In this document: positions 50,538 through 59,274 of the stretch, in pieces
Numbering within the stretch: the first letter of the stretch is position 1
Layout: each line of letters starts with the position of its first letter
Assembly: GCA_020638655.1 (NCBI GenBank)
Contig: JACKIC010000002.1
Coordinates: forward strand, 558,001 to 622,000
Length of the DNA stretch: 64,000 nt
Source: Planctomycetota bacterium
GTDB lineage: Bacteria > Planctomycetota > UBA1135 > UBA2386
Direction of reading: 5' to 3'
Notes under the pieces: generated by a model
Database searches by the model: none
Told to the model about the DNA's origin: nothing
What the model saw: the letters and a program-made list of their open reading frames with translations, nothing else
Position numbers and translations under genes: made by a program

Positions 50538-51419
50538 ATGGCAAACCTCAAGGAACTCCGCGGCCGCATCAAGTCCGTGGCCAGCATCGCGCAGATCACC
50601 CGCGCGATGGAGATGGTCGCGTCGATGAAGCTGCGCAAGGTGCAGGCGAAGGCGCAGAGCTTCCACCCGTACACCGAGGAGATCCGCTACATGATCGAGC
50701 GCATCTCCGGCAAGGTCGCCAGCGAGGGCGACGTGCCGCTGTTCACGCGCCGCGAGGTGCAGACCGTCGGCATCCTGGTGATCACGTCGGACCGCGGGCT
50801 GTGCGGCTCGTACAACTCCAACCTGCTGTTCGGCCTCAAGCGTTACGCCGACGAGCTGATCGCGGCGGGCAAGAAGGTCAAGTTCTGGTGCTACGGCCGC
50901 AAGGGTTACGCCTGGCTGACGCGCCGCGGCTTCGAGGTCGAGCGCTTCTTCGTCGAGCCGCCGCTCGACCGCGCCGACTTCACGGCCGCGAAGATGATCG
51001 GCCAGGCGCTGGTCGAGGCCTTCACCGACGGCACCATCGACGAGGCGAAGCTCTACTACACGCGCTTCGTGTCGATGATCAAGTTCGCGCCCACCAACGA
51101 GGGCTTCCTGCCGATCTCGACGATCGAAGTCGGCAAGGGCGCCGGTGATTCGAGCTACGACCTCGACTTCCTGCTCGAGCCGGACGCGGCGGCGGTGTTC
51201 AACCGCCTGATGCCGCGCTACCTCGAGACGGTCGTCTTCGACGCCATGCTGCAGTCGCTGACCAGTGAGCACGCGAGTCGCCGCATGGCGATGAAGGGCG
51301 CCACCGACGCGGCCGTGCGCATGAACAAGGGCCTCAAGAAGATCTACAACCGCGCTCGCCAGGAGAACATCACCAAGGAGCTGCTCGACATCGTCGGCGG
51401 CGCCAGTGCTGTCAGCTGA
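50538..51419 (+). CDS. atpG: ATP synthase F1 subunit gamma
   Basis: The 293-residue rotor shaft has the N-terminal coiled coil (I-T-R-A-M-E-M-V-A-S-M-K-L-R-K), the Rossmann-like middle with T-S-D-R-G-L-C-G-S-Y-N, and the C-terminal helix with A-R-Q-E-N-I-T-K-E-L-L-D-I-V-G-G-A. The short insertion used for redox control in chloroplasts is absent. Confidence 0.97.
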   Translation: MANLKELRGRIKSVASIAQITRAMEMVASMKLRKVQAKAQSFHPYTEEIRYMIERISGKVASEGDVPLFTRREVQTVGILVITSDRGLCGSYNSNLLFGLKRYADELIAAGKKVKFWCYGRKGYAWLTRRGFEVERFFVEPPLDRADFTAAKMIGQALVEAFTDGTIDEAKLYYTRFVSMIKFAPTNEGFLPISTIEVGKGAGDSSYDLDFLLEPDAAAVFNRLMPRYLETVVFDAMLQSLTSEHASRRMAMKGATDAAVRMNKGLKKIYNRARQENITKELLDIVGGASAVS

Positions 51420-51492
51420 GTAGAGCAACCAGGCGGCCGGCGACTCCGGCCAACGCAGAACCACGACGCATTCGAGAACGAGGAAACAAGAC

Positions 51493-52956
51493 GTGACGAC
51501 CGCCACCAAGACGGAAGGAAAGATCCTGCAGGTGTTCGGCCCCGTGGTGGACGTGCAGTTCCCCGAGGGCCACATGCCCAACCTCTACAACGCCATCACC
51601 GTCGTCGACGCCGCGCGCGGCATCGACCTGGTGCTCGAGGTGTCCCAGCAGCTGGGCAACTCGGTGGCGCGCTGCGTCTCGATGTCGACGACGGACGGCA
51701 TGTCCCGCGGCATGTCGGCCAGCGATACGGGCGCACCGATCTCGGTGCCCGTCGGTGAGGCCACCCGCGGCCGCCTGTTCGACGTGCTCGGCCGCGCCCT
51801 CGAGGTCGGCGTCGCGCACCCGCGCACCGGCGAGCCGATGCCGGCCGTCAAGGCCAAGGGCACGCTGCCGATCCACCGCGCTGCGCCGACCTTCGACGAG
51901 CAGCAGGCGATCAGCGAGGTGTTCGAGACCGGCATCAAGGTCGTCGACCTGCTGTGCCCGTTCGCCAAGGGCGGCAAGATCGGCCTGTTCGGCGGCGCGG
52001 GCGTCGGCAAGACCGTGCTGATCCAGGAACTGATCCGCATCACCGCGGTGGAGAAGGGCGGCTTCTCGGTGTTCTGCGGCGTCGGCGAGCGCACCCGCGA
52101 GGGCAACGACCTCTGGCTCGAGATGGCCGAGGCCGAATACACCGACGCGCAGGGCCAGAAGGCCTCGGTGCTCGACAACGCGGTGCTCGTGTTCGGCCAG
52201 ATGAACGAGCCCCCGGGCGCGCGTCTGCGCGTGGCGCTGACCGGCCTGACGATGGCGGAGTACTTCCGCGATCAGGAAGGCAAGGACGTGCTGCTGTTCG
52301 TCGACAACGTGTTCCGCTTCGTGCAGGCCGGTTCGGAGGTGTCCGCACTGCTCGGCCGTCTGCCGAGCGCCGTGGGTTACCAGCCGACGATGGCCTCGGA
52401 GATGGGCGCGCTGCAGGAGCGCATCACCTCGACCAAGAAGGGCTCGGTGACCTCGATGCAGGCCGTGTACGTGCCTGCGGACGACATCACCGACCCGGCG
52501 CCGGTCGCGACCTTCGCGCACCTGGACTCGACCATCATCCTCGAGCGTCAGATCGCCGAGCTGGGCATCTACCCGGCCGTCGACCCGCTCAAGTCGACCA
52601 GCAAGATGCTCAGCCCGAGCGTCGTCGGCGAGGAGCACTACAAGGTCGCGCGCGAAGTGCAGCGCACCCTGCAGCGCTACCAGGACCTGCGCGACATCAT
52701 CGCGATCCTGGGCGTCGAAGAGCTCAGCGAAGAGGACAAGCTGGTCGTCGGCCGCGCCCGCCGCATCCAGCGCTTCCTGTCGCAGCCGTTCTTCGTCGCC
52801 GAGGCGTTCACCGGCGCGCCCGGCAAGTTCGTCAAGCGCGAGGACACCGTGCGCTCCTTCAAGGAGATCCTCGAGGGCAAGCACGACAACCTGCCCGAGT
52901 CCGCGTTCTACATGTGCGGCTCCATCGAGGAAGCCGTCGCCCGCGGCAACAAGTGA
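51493..52956 (+). CDS. atpD: ATP synthase F1 subunit beta
   Basis: The 487-residue catalytic subunit has the P-loop G-G-A-G-V-G-K-T-V, the catalytic Glu in V-G-E-R-T-R-E-G-N-D, the Walker B region V-L-L-F-V-D-N, and the DELSEED-like loop as E-E-L-S-E-E-D. The start is GTG 51493, with an AGGAAAC ribosome site before it. Confidence 0.98.
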   Translation: MTTATKTEGKILQVFGPVVDVQFPEGHMPNLYNAITVVDAARGIDLVLEVSQQLGNSVARCVSMSTTDGMSRGMSASDTGAPISVPVGEATRGRLFDVLGRALEVGVAHPRTGEPMPAVKAKGTLPIHRAAPTFDEQQAISEVFETGIKVVDLLCPFAKGGKIGLFGGAGVGKTVLIQELIRITAVEKGGFSVFCGVGERTREGNDLWLEMAEAEYTDAQGQKASVLDNAVLVFGQMNEPPGARLRVALTGLTMAEYFRDQEGKDVLLFVDNVFRFVQAGSEVSALLGRLPSAVGYQPTMASEMGALQERITSTKKGSVTSMQAVYVPADDITDPAPVATFAHLDSTIILERQIAELGIYPAVDPLKSTSKMLSPSVVGEEHYKVAREVQRTLQRYQDLRDIIAILGVEELSEEDKLVVGRARRIQRFLSQPFFVAEAFTGAPGKFVKREDTVRSFKEILEGKHDNLPESAFYMCGSIEEAVARGNK

Positions 52957-52988
52957 TCGGAGCTGCATCCGCCGTAACCCCTAGAGAC

Positions 52989-53420
52989 ATGGCCGAACTC
53001 CACCTGCGCATCGTCACTCCCGACCGCACCATCGTCGACCGCAAGGTCGCCGGGGTGCGCTTCGCGGGCATCGACGGCAGCTACGGCATCCTGCCGCACC
53101 ACGCGCCGCTGATGACCGCGATCGCGCAGGCCGGCACGGTGCAGATCACCGAGCTCGACGGCAAGGAGATCGACCTGTTCGCCAGCGACGGCTTCGCCCA
53201 GGTGCAGAACAACGTGCTGACCCTGGTCTGCGAGGCCGGTGAGTTCGCGCACGAGATCGACCTCGAGCGCGTCAAGGCGGCCGAGCAGAAGGCCCGCGAG
53301 AAGCTCGCCGGGTTGGACCGCCTGAGCACCGAGTTCGTCAAGGCCGAGGCGGCGCTGCGCAAGGCGCTGGCGCGCGAGATGCTGGCCCGCAAGGGCTCCG
53401 GCAGCACCACGCTGAGCTGA
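52989..53420 (+). CDS. atpC: ATP synthase F1 subunit epsilon
   Basis: The 143-residue protein has the beta-sandwich (L-R-I-V-T-P-D-R, G-S-Y-G-I-L-P-H-H-A-P-L) and the two C-terminal helices that can inhibit rotation. It is the last atp gene; the following 175 bp contain the FKBP promoter region and no clear terminator. Confidence 0.96.
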   Translation: MAELHLRIVTPDRTIVDRKVAGVRFAGIDGSYGILPHHAPLMTAIAQAGTVQITELDGKEIDLFASDGFAQVQNNVLTLVCEAGEFAHEIDLERVKAAEQKAREKLAGLDRLSTEFVKAEAALRKALAREMLARKGSGSTTLS

Positions 53421-53559
53421 GTCGGGCGGCCCGGGGCATGAACCCGCGGCGCCGCCGATCCGGACCTGGCCATGGGCCTTTCGGGCCGCGGCAACGCACG
53501 CGCGCCGCCTGCGTTGCGCCGAGAACCTCGCCGCGGGTGGCTCCCCGGCGGCTGGTGGC

Positions 53560-53565
53560 TACACT
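53560..53565 (+). promoter_or_regulatory. -10-like element TACACT for the FKBP gene
   Basis: TACACT lies 30 bases before ATG 53596; a GTGGCT 17 bp upstream is a weak -35. Confidence 0.35.
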
Positions 53566-53595
53566 TCTCGCGCCCTTGTGGGGCGCCAATCCATC

Positions 53596-54768
53596 ATGAA
53601 GCTGACTCTCCTCACCGCAGTTCTCCTCGGCGCCGCGGTCGCCGACGCCCCGCGTCTTCTGGCCCAGGATCCCGGCGCTCAGGGCGGCATCCCCGACTGC
53701 AAGGAGATGAAGACGACCGACTCCGGCCTGCAGTACGGCGTGCTGCAGAAGGGGCGCGACGAGGCGAGCCCCGCCGCCAACGACGTGGTCGAAGTGCACT
53801 ACACGGGCTGGCTCACCGACGGCACCAAGTTCGACAGCTCGCGCAGCGGCAAGCCCGCGACCTTCCCGGTCAACGGCGTGATCAAGGGCTGGACCGAGGG
53901 GCTGCAGCTGATGACGCCGGGCGCGCGCTTCAAGCTCGTGATCCCCGGTGACCTCGCCTACGGCGCGAGCGGCCGGCCGCCGAAGATCCCCGGCAACGCG
54001 ACGCTGGTGTTCGAGGTCGAGCTGCTCAAGGTCAAGCACATGCCGACCATGCCCAAGGGCAACCCCGACGCGCAGAAGTCGACGGCCTCGGGCGCGAAGT
54101 TCGAGATCACGGCCAAGGGCAACGGCGAGAAGGTCAAGCCGGGCCAGGGCCTGAAGATGCGCTACGCGATCTTCCGCCCGACGGGCGAGCTGCTCGACTG
54201 CACCGAGCGCAACAACGACTTCCACATCGCCGGCACGCTCGAGTCGCTCCCGTACCCGTGGCTCGGCGAACTCGCGGCGGAGCTCGAGATCGGCGGCACG
54301 CTGCGCGCCGAGGTGCCGCAGAAGCTCTACCCCAATCCCCGCGCCGACACGGTCTGGGAGCTGCAGCTCGTCGGCGTCAGCGACGTGCCGCAGTTCCGCA
54401 AGTGCGATCCCGCCAAGCTCAAGACCACCGGCAGCGGCCTTATCTACGAGGTCATCGAGCAGGGCACCGGCGCGTCGCCGACGGCGGCCGACACCGTGAC
54501 CGCGCACTACACCGGCTGGCTGCTCGAGAACGGCAAGATGTTCGACAGCTCGCACGCGCGCGGCGAACCGACCGAGTTCCCGCTCGGCGGCGTGATCAAG
54601 GGCTGGACCGAAGGCCTGCAGCTGATGCAGGTCGGCGGCAAGTACCTGTTCACGATCCCCGCCAGCCTCGGCTACGGCGAGCGCGGCGCGCCGCCGACGA
54701 TCCCCGCGAACGCGACGCTGGTGTTCCTGGTCGAGCTGGTCTCGATCAAGGGCAACGAGAAGAAGTAG
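53596..54768 (+). CDS. Exported peptidyl-prolyl isomerase with three FKBP-type domains
   Basis: The 390-residue protein has a signal peptide (cleavage near L-L-A-Q24). Two full FKBP domains lie at about 40-145 and 285-388, each with V-H-Y-T-G-W or A-H-Y-T-G-W, F-D-S-S, V-I-K-G-W-T-E-G-L-Q-L-M and the final A-T-L-V-F. The middle stretch (about 165-275) keeps only traces (M-R-Y-A-I-F, L-G-E-L-A) and has lost the catalytic residues. The protein should fold other proteins in the periplasm. ATG 53596 is chosen for its signal peptide; an ATG 18 bases upstream would add M-G-R-Q-S-I. Its 3' end overlaps rlmN on the other strand by 23 bases. Confidence 0.93.
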   Translation: MKLTLLTAVLLGAAVADAPRLLAQDPGAQGGIPDCKEMKTTDSGLQYGVLQKGRDEASPAANDVVEVHYTGWLTDGTKFDSSRSGKPATFPVNGVIKGWTEGLQLMTPGARFKLVIPGDLAYGASGRPPKIPGNATLVFEVELLKVKHMPTMPKGNPDAQKSTASGAKFEITAKGNGEKVKPGQGLKMRYAIFRPTGELLDCTERNNDFHIAGTLESLPYPWLGELAAELEIGGTLRAEVPQKLYPNPRADTVWELQLVGVSDVPQFRKCDPAKLKTTGSGLIYEVIEQGTGASPTAADTVTAHYTGWLLENGKMFDSSHARGEPTEFPLGGVIKGWTEGLQLMQVGGKYLFTIPASLGYGERGAPPTIPANATLVFLVELVSIKGNEKK

Positions 54769-55816
54769 CCGCTGCGCCGAGCTGTGTTCCCGCTGCGCCG
54801 AGCTGGCCGCACCCGGCCATCACGGTGCGGCCCTTGGTGATGCGCCGGCGCACGGGCACGCCGCGGTCGCGCAGCCAGCCGACGAAACGCACGACCTCGT
54901 GTTCGTCCGGCGCGCGCGTGATCGGCGCGCTGCCGGGGTTGTACGGGATCACGTGCAGCAGCAGGCGGCCGAGCGGCGCGCAGAACGCGGCGATGCGGTC
55001 GGCGTCGGCGGGCGTGTCGTTGATGCCCGGCAGCAGGCACCAGTGGATGCCGAGCGCGAGGTTCGCGCGCTGCCGGAAGTCGCGCAGCGCCTGTTGGATC
55101 TCGGCCAGCGCGTAACGCACCGAGTTCGGCATGATCGCGGCGCGCTGGCGGTCGTCGGCCGCGTTCAGGCTCAGCGACAGGTTGAGCCGCTTTTGGCCGA
55201 GCTGCCGCAGCGCCGCGATGCCGGGCACGTGCCCGACGGTGCACACGGTCAGCCGGTCGTGCGCGTAGCCCAGGCCCGCGCGGTCGGTGAGCACCGCCAT
55301 CGCCTGCAGCAGGTGCTCGAGATTGTCGAGCGGTTCGCCCATGCCCTGGAACACGATCGTGTCGGGGCGCTGCACGCGGTGCTGCACGGTGACCTGGCCG
55401 ACGATCTCGCCCGCGGTCAGGTTGCGGCGCAGCCCCATCCGCCCGGTCTCGCAGAAGGTGCACGCGCGCGCGCAGCCGGCCTGGGTCGAGACGCACAGGC
55501 TGCTGCGGCCGCGGCCCATCGGCAGGTGCACGCTCTCGACGGTGAGGCCGTCGTGCAGACGCAGCAGCCGCTTGCGCACCTCGCCGCCGGCGACGGGCTC
55601 GACCACCTCGTCGACGGTCCGGGGCAGCTGCAGCTGCGCGAGCGCGCGCCACCCGGCGCACGCCGCCTCGCCGAGCCCCAGGGCCTGCGGGTCGAACGCG
55701 CCGTCGCGGGTGGCGGAGCGGTGGATCGCCGCGGCGACCCCGGCGCCCTTGGCGACCTTGAAGTGGGCCACGGCGGCGTCGCGCAGCTGGTCGGTGGTGG
55801 CGGCGAGCAGGTCCAA
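54746..55816 (-). CDS. rlmN: 23S rRNA (adenine(2503)-C2)-methyltransferase, RlmN family
   Basis: The 356-residue radical SAM enzyme methylates A2503 of 23S rRNA (and A37 of some tRNAs). The cluster motif is C-A-R-A-C-T-F-C, with G-M-G-E-P-L-D-N in the middle and the second catalytic Cys in M-A-G-C-G-Q-L-G. After that Cys the chain normally ends within a few residues; here it continues for about 19 residues with a repeated Q-L-G-A-A-G/A-T unit. A TTG start at 55816 is supported by TACCAT 8 bases upstream. Confidence 0.9.
   Translation of the reverse strand: MDLLAATTDQLRDAAVAHFKVAKGAGVAAAIHRSATRDGAFDPQALGLGEAACAGWRALAQLQLPRTVDEVVEPVAGGEVRKRLLRLHDGLTVESVHLPMGRGRSSLCVSTQAGCARACTFCETGRMGLRRNLTAGEIVGQVTVQHRVQRPDTIVFQGMGEPLDNLEHLLQAMAVLTDRAGLGYAHDRLTVCTVGHVPGIAALRQLGQKRLNLSLSLNAADDRQRAAIMPNSVRYALAEIQQALRDFRQRANLALGIHWCLLPGINDTPADADRIAAFCAPLGRLLLHVIPYNPGSAPITRAPDEHEVVRFVGWLRDRGVPVRRRITKGRTVMAGCGQLGAAGTQLGAAATSSRCP
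54769..54805. repeat. 21-bp-period direct repeat in the rlmN 3' end
   Basis: The 16-mer ccgctgcgccgagctg occurs at 54769-54784 and again at 54790-54805. The period of 21 bp is in frame and encodes a duplicated seven-residue unit in the rlmN tail. Confidence 0.8.
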
Positions 55817-55824
55817 GCGGCGGC

Positions 55825-55830
55825 ATGGTA
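55825..55830 (-). promoter_or_regulatory. -10-like element TACCAT for rlmN
   Basis: TACCAT on the minus strand ends 8 bases before the TTG start at 55816. No good -35 was seen. Confidence 0.35.
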
Positions 55831-55927
55831 TCGGCTGCGGCGCAACACCGCGAGCGCGACGGATTCCTGAAAGTTTGCATCACAAAGTGAATGCGCGGCG
55901 GGCGTCGGCAGGACAGGATGCCGCCTC

Positions 55928-56704
55928 ATGACTCCGCCGTCCGAGAGCGTCGCCGTCGACCACGAACCCGTGCTCACCGCGCGCGGCGTGTTCCGCTTCC
56001 GCGAAGCCGAAGGCCAGCAGGTGCCGACGGTGCGCGACGTCAGCCTGCAGCTCGCGCCGCGCGAGTTCCTGACGATCATGGGGCCGTCGGGGTCGGGCAA
56101 GTCGACCCTGCTGCACATCCTCGCCGGGCTCGAGCGCCCGTCCGCCGGCGACGTCACCGTCGCCGGTGTCGACCTCGGCGCCGGCGACGAGGAGCACCGC
56201 GCGGCGGTGCGGCGCAGCAAGATCGGCTTCATCTTCCAGTTCTTCCACCTGCTGCCGGACCTGTCGGTGGTCGAGAACGTGACCCTGCCGCTGCGCATCC
56301 TCGGTCAGAACCCGCGCCGGCACGAGGGGCGGGTGGCCAGCCTGCTCGATCTGCTCGGCGTCGCCGGGCTGCGCGACCGCCGGCCTGCGAACCTGTCGGG
56401 CGGCGAGATGCAGCGCGTCTCGATCGCGCGCGCGTTGGTGACCCAGCCGCCGCTGCTGCTCGCCGACGAGCCGACCGGCAACCTGTCGAGCAAGGCCGGC
56501 GAGGAGGTCATCGGCCTGCTGCGCTCGGTGCGCGATCAACTCGGCACCGCGATCCTGCTGGTGACCCACAACCCGCGCGACGCGGCCGCTGCCGATCGCG
56601 TCGCCTTCCTGCACGACGGCGCCCTGCGCGCCGATGCCGAACTCACCGGGGGACCCTTCGATGTCGCTGACGTCTTTCGTCGTCTGCAGGAACTGGGCAT
56701 CTAA
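55928..56704 (+). CDS. ABC transporter ATP-binding protein (LolD/MacB type)
   Basis: The 258-residue ATPase has Walker A G-P-S-G-S-G-K-S-T-L, F-I-F-Q-F-F-H-L-L-P at the Q-loop, signature L-S-G-G-E-M-Q-R, Walker B L-L-L-A-D-E-P-T-G-N-L and the switch His in V-T-H-N-P. These fit the LolD/MacB group, which drives lipoprotein release or export of peptides and macrolides with an FtsX-type permease. The permease gene starts inside its 3' end (44-base overlap), so the two are one unit. Confidence 0.93.
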   Translation: MTPPSESVAVDHEPVLTARGVFRFREAEGQQVPTVRDVSLQLAPREFLTIMGPSGSGKSTLLHILAGLERPSAGDVTVAGVDLGAGDEEHRAAVRRSKIGFIFQFFHLLPDLSVVENVTLPLRILGQNPRRHEGRVASLLDLLGVAGLRDRRPANLSGGEMQRVSIARALVTQPPLLLADEPTGNLSSKAGEEVIGLLRSVRDQLGTAILLVTHNPRDAAAADRVAFLHDGALRADAELTGGPFDVADVFRRLQELGI

Positions 56705-59264
56705 TCGCCTGCGTCTGCTGCTGACCGTCGTCGGCATCGCGCTCGGCGTGGCGATCGTCGTGGCCATCTACGTGATGGACCACAACACCATCCAGAGTCA
56801 GCTGCAGGCGCAGGACCCGCAGCGCGGCCGCGTCGACCTCGAGGTCGCGCCGGTCGCCGCGGGCGCGGCGCCCGACGCGGTGATGAGCCAGTTGCGCGGG
56901 CATCAGGGCGTGCAGGACGTCGCCGTCTGGCGTCAGGCGCGCGGCCTGCTGCGCGCCGGCGACAAGCAGCTCGACGTCGGCGCGTTCGGCCTGGGGCCGC
57001 TGCCGGCGGGGCCGTTCGCGCACTACGTCGTGCACCACGGGCGCGACCTGCAGGCCGGCGACGACGCGCCGGGCGGCGCGATCCTGCTCGGCAGCGAGGC
57101 GGCGCGCCTGCTCGGCGTCGACGCCGGCGACCGGGTGCAGCTCGGCGAGGCGCTGCGCAGCGTGCGCGTCGAGTGCAAGGACGGCAAGCTGGTGCCGATC
57201 GAGGCGCCGGCGGGGGAGCAGCTGTTCTCGACCGAGGTCACGGTCGCCGGGGTGCTCACCAACGACCGCCTCGGCCGCCGCTTCGACGGCCAGATGCTGG
57301 TCTGCGGCGTCGAACTGGCCCGCCGGCTGCTGCCGCAGGGCGGCGACTTCTTCCACGTGTTGCGCGCGCCGGGCGCCGACCTCGATCGCCTGCGGCGCGA
57401 GCTGCGCAGCGACTTCACCGTCACCGACATGCGCGGCGCGCTGATCGGCGAAGGCGCCGACGAACGCGCCTTCCGCAACGGCCTCAAGGTGCTCGGCGGG
57501 CTGGCGCTGCTGCTCGGCATGTACGTGGTGTTCCAGACGCTCTCGCACGCGCTGGTGGCGCGCGTGCGGCAGCTCGGCCTGCTGCGCTGCCTGGGAACGG
57601 GCAGCGGCGCGATCACGCGCATCTTCCTGGCCGACGCGCTGGCGCTCGGCGCGCTCGGCAGCGCGCTCGGCGTCGGCCTGGGGCTGGGCCTGGCGCTGCT
57701 GCTGCGCCACTACCGCGTCAGCTCGCTGGGGCTCGGCAAGGCCTGGATGACGTTCGAGGTGCCGTGGTTCCCGGTGTTGTGGACCGCAGCGCTCGGTGTG
57801 CTGTTCACCCTGGCCGGCGCGATGTTCCCGCTGGTGCGCGCCCGTCAGGTGCCCGCGCTCGACATCCTGCGCGCGCGCGGCGTCGCGCCCGGCAAGGGCG
57901 ACGGCATCGATCTGCTGCGCGGCGTCAACCTGTGGATGTTCGGGCTGCTCGTGCTGGCGCTGCCGCTCGCCTACCTGGCGATGACGCCGCTCGCCGCCGA
58001 AGAGGGCAGCGAGACGCGCATGGTGCTGCTGCAGCTCGCCGGCCTGTTGGGCCTGTTCGGCAGCGTGCTGTTGCTGGCGCCGTGGCTGGTGGCGTGGTTC
58101 GGGCGCGCCCTGCTGTGGCCGTGCCGGCTGGTGGCGCCGATGTCGGGCTGGCTCGTCGACAAGGTGCTGCAGCGCAACCCGGGCCGCGTCGCCGCCGCGG
58201 TGTGCGGTTTGTCGGCCGTGCTGTTGGCTTTGCTGGGGCTCAAGTCGCTGACCTACTCGCTGCGCGCCGAGGTGGACCAGTTCGCGGCGGCGGCGCTCGA
58301 CGAGCGCCTGTTCCTGCGCACCGGCGCCGTGACCGCCGAGCGGGCGCGCCAGCTCGCGGCGGTGCCCGGGGTGCTCGGCGTGGACCTCAGTGAGGGTGAG
58401 GTGCGCAGCGGCGGCTTCGTGCTGCGCGGCATGGCGACCGAAGCGCTGGCCAGCGACTGGGGCGCGCTCGCCGGCGAGCCCGACCTGGTGCGGCGCTACG
58501 CCGACGATCGGGTGCGCACCCTGGTGGTCAGCCGCCGCCTCGCCAAGGCCCGCCGGTGGCGCGTCGGGGACCTGGTGCCGCTGCTCGACCGCAACCAGGT
58601 GCCGGTCGCCTACCAGGTCCTGCACATCAGCGACGCCTCGGGCTTCGACGGCGACGAACGGGCCTTCGCGGTGACCTCGCCGACCTGGCTGCACCGCGAC
58701 TTCTGCATCGTCGACGAGTGCGTCGAGCACGCCGCGCTGCGCATGGCGCGCGGCGCCGATCCGAGCGCGATCACCGCCGCGGCGCGGGCGACGATCCCCT
58801 ACGTGCCGACCAGCAAGACCGGCGACGGCATCCACGCCTACCTGCGGCGCGACGTCGATCGGGACTTCGTGCTGTTCGACCTGCTGTTGCTGCTGATGCT
58901 GGTGCTGGCCGGCGTCGGGTTGCTGAACGGCATGACGATCGCCGCGTTGGGGCGCATGCGTGAACTCGGCGTGCTGCGCGCGCTGGGCCTGTCGCGGTCG
59001 GCGCTGCGCGGCTCGTTCCTGCTCGAGGGCGCGATCGTTGCGGCGATGTCGTCGCTGCTGACGATCGGTCTGTCGGTGCCGATGGCCTACGTGCTCGTGC
59101 TCGGCATGAACCAGGTGGCCGCGCTCGATGCGCCCGTGCGCCTGCCGTACGAGTGGTTCGTGGTCGTGCCGCTCGCGGCCCTGCTGACCGGCGTGCTCGC
59201 CGCGGCGGTTCCGGCGCGGCGGGCGCTGCAGCAGAGCCCCAGCGAGTCGGTGCGCTACGAGTGA
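56661..59264 (+). CDS. ABC transporter permease with two FtsX domains
   Basis: The 867-residue protein has an N-terminal helix (about 18-38), a large periplasmic domain, a first FtsX core (about 275-400, with L-R-C-L-G-T-G), a middle helix pair, a second periplasmic domain, and a second FtsX core near the end (M-R-E-L-G-V-L-R-A-L-G). This doubled layout matches the long permeases of the MacB/LolC-like superfamily, which work mechanically on periplasmic substrates. Substrate is unknown. ATG 56661 is chosen because it opens the first helix. It converges on the Kelch gene 10 bases away. Confidence 0.88.
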   Translation: MSLTSFVVCRNWASNRLRLLLTVVGIALGVAIVVAIYVMDHNTIQSQLQAQDPQRGRVDLEVAPVAAGAAPDAVMSQLRGHQGVQDVAVWRQARGLLRAGDKQLDVGAFGLGPLPAGPFAHYVVHHGRDLQAGDDAPGGAILLGSEAARLLGVDAGDRVQLGEALRSVRVECKDGKLVPIEAPAGEQLFSTEVTVAGVLTNDRLGRRFDGQMLVCGVELARRLLPQGGDFFHVLRAPGADLDRLRRELRSDFTVTDMRGALIGEGADERAFRNGLKVLGGLALLLGMYVVFQTLSHALVARVRQLGLLRCLGTGSGAITRIFLADALALGALGSALGVGLGLGLALLLRHYRVSSLGLGKAWMTFEVPWFPVLWTAALGVLFTLAGAMFPLVRARQVPALDILRARGVAPGKGDGIDLLRGVNLWMFGLLVLALPLAYLAMTPLAAEEGSETRMVLLQLAGLLGLFGSVLLLAPWLVAWFGRALLWPCRLVAPMSGWLVDKVLQRNPGRVAAAVCGLSAVLLALLGLKSLTYSLRAEVDQFAAAALDERLFLRTGAVTAERARQLAAVPGVLGVDLSEGEVRSGGFVLRGMATEALASDWGALAGEPDLVRRYADDRVRTLVVSRRLAKARRWRVGDLVPLLDRNQVPVAYQVLHISDASGFDGDERAFAVTSPTWLHRDFCIVDECVEHAALRMARGADPSAITAAARATIPYVPTSKTGDGIHAYLRRDVDRDFVLFDLLLLLMLVLAGVGLLNGMTIAALGRMRELGVLRALGLSRSALRGSFLLEGAIVAAMSSLLTIGLSVPMAYVLVLGMNQVAALDAPVRLPYEWFVVVPLAALLTGVLAAAVPARRALQQSPSESVRYE

Positions 59265-59274
59265 GGGCCGACCT

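Noticed and set aside
56643..58835. 730-codon minus-strand frame opposite the FtsX permease
   Set aside because: Low-complexity Q/R/A/H composition and no motifs; the plus-strand permease is clear.
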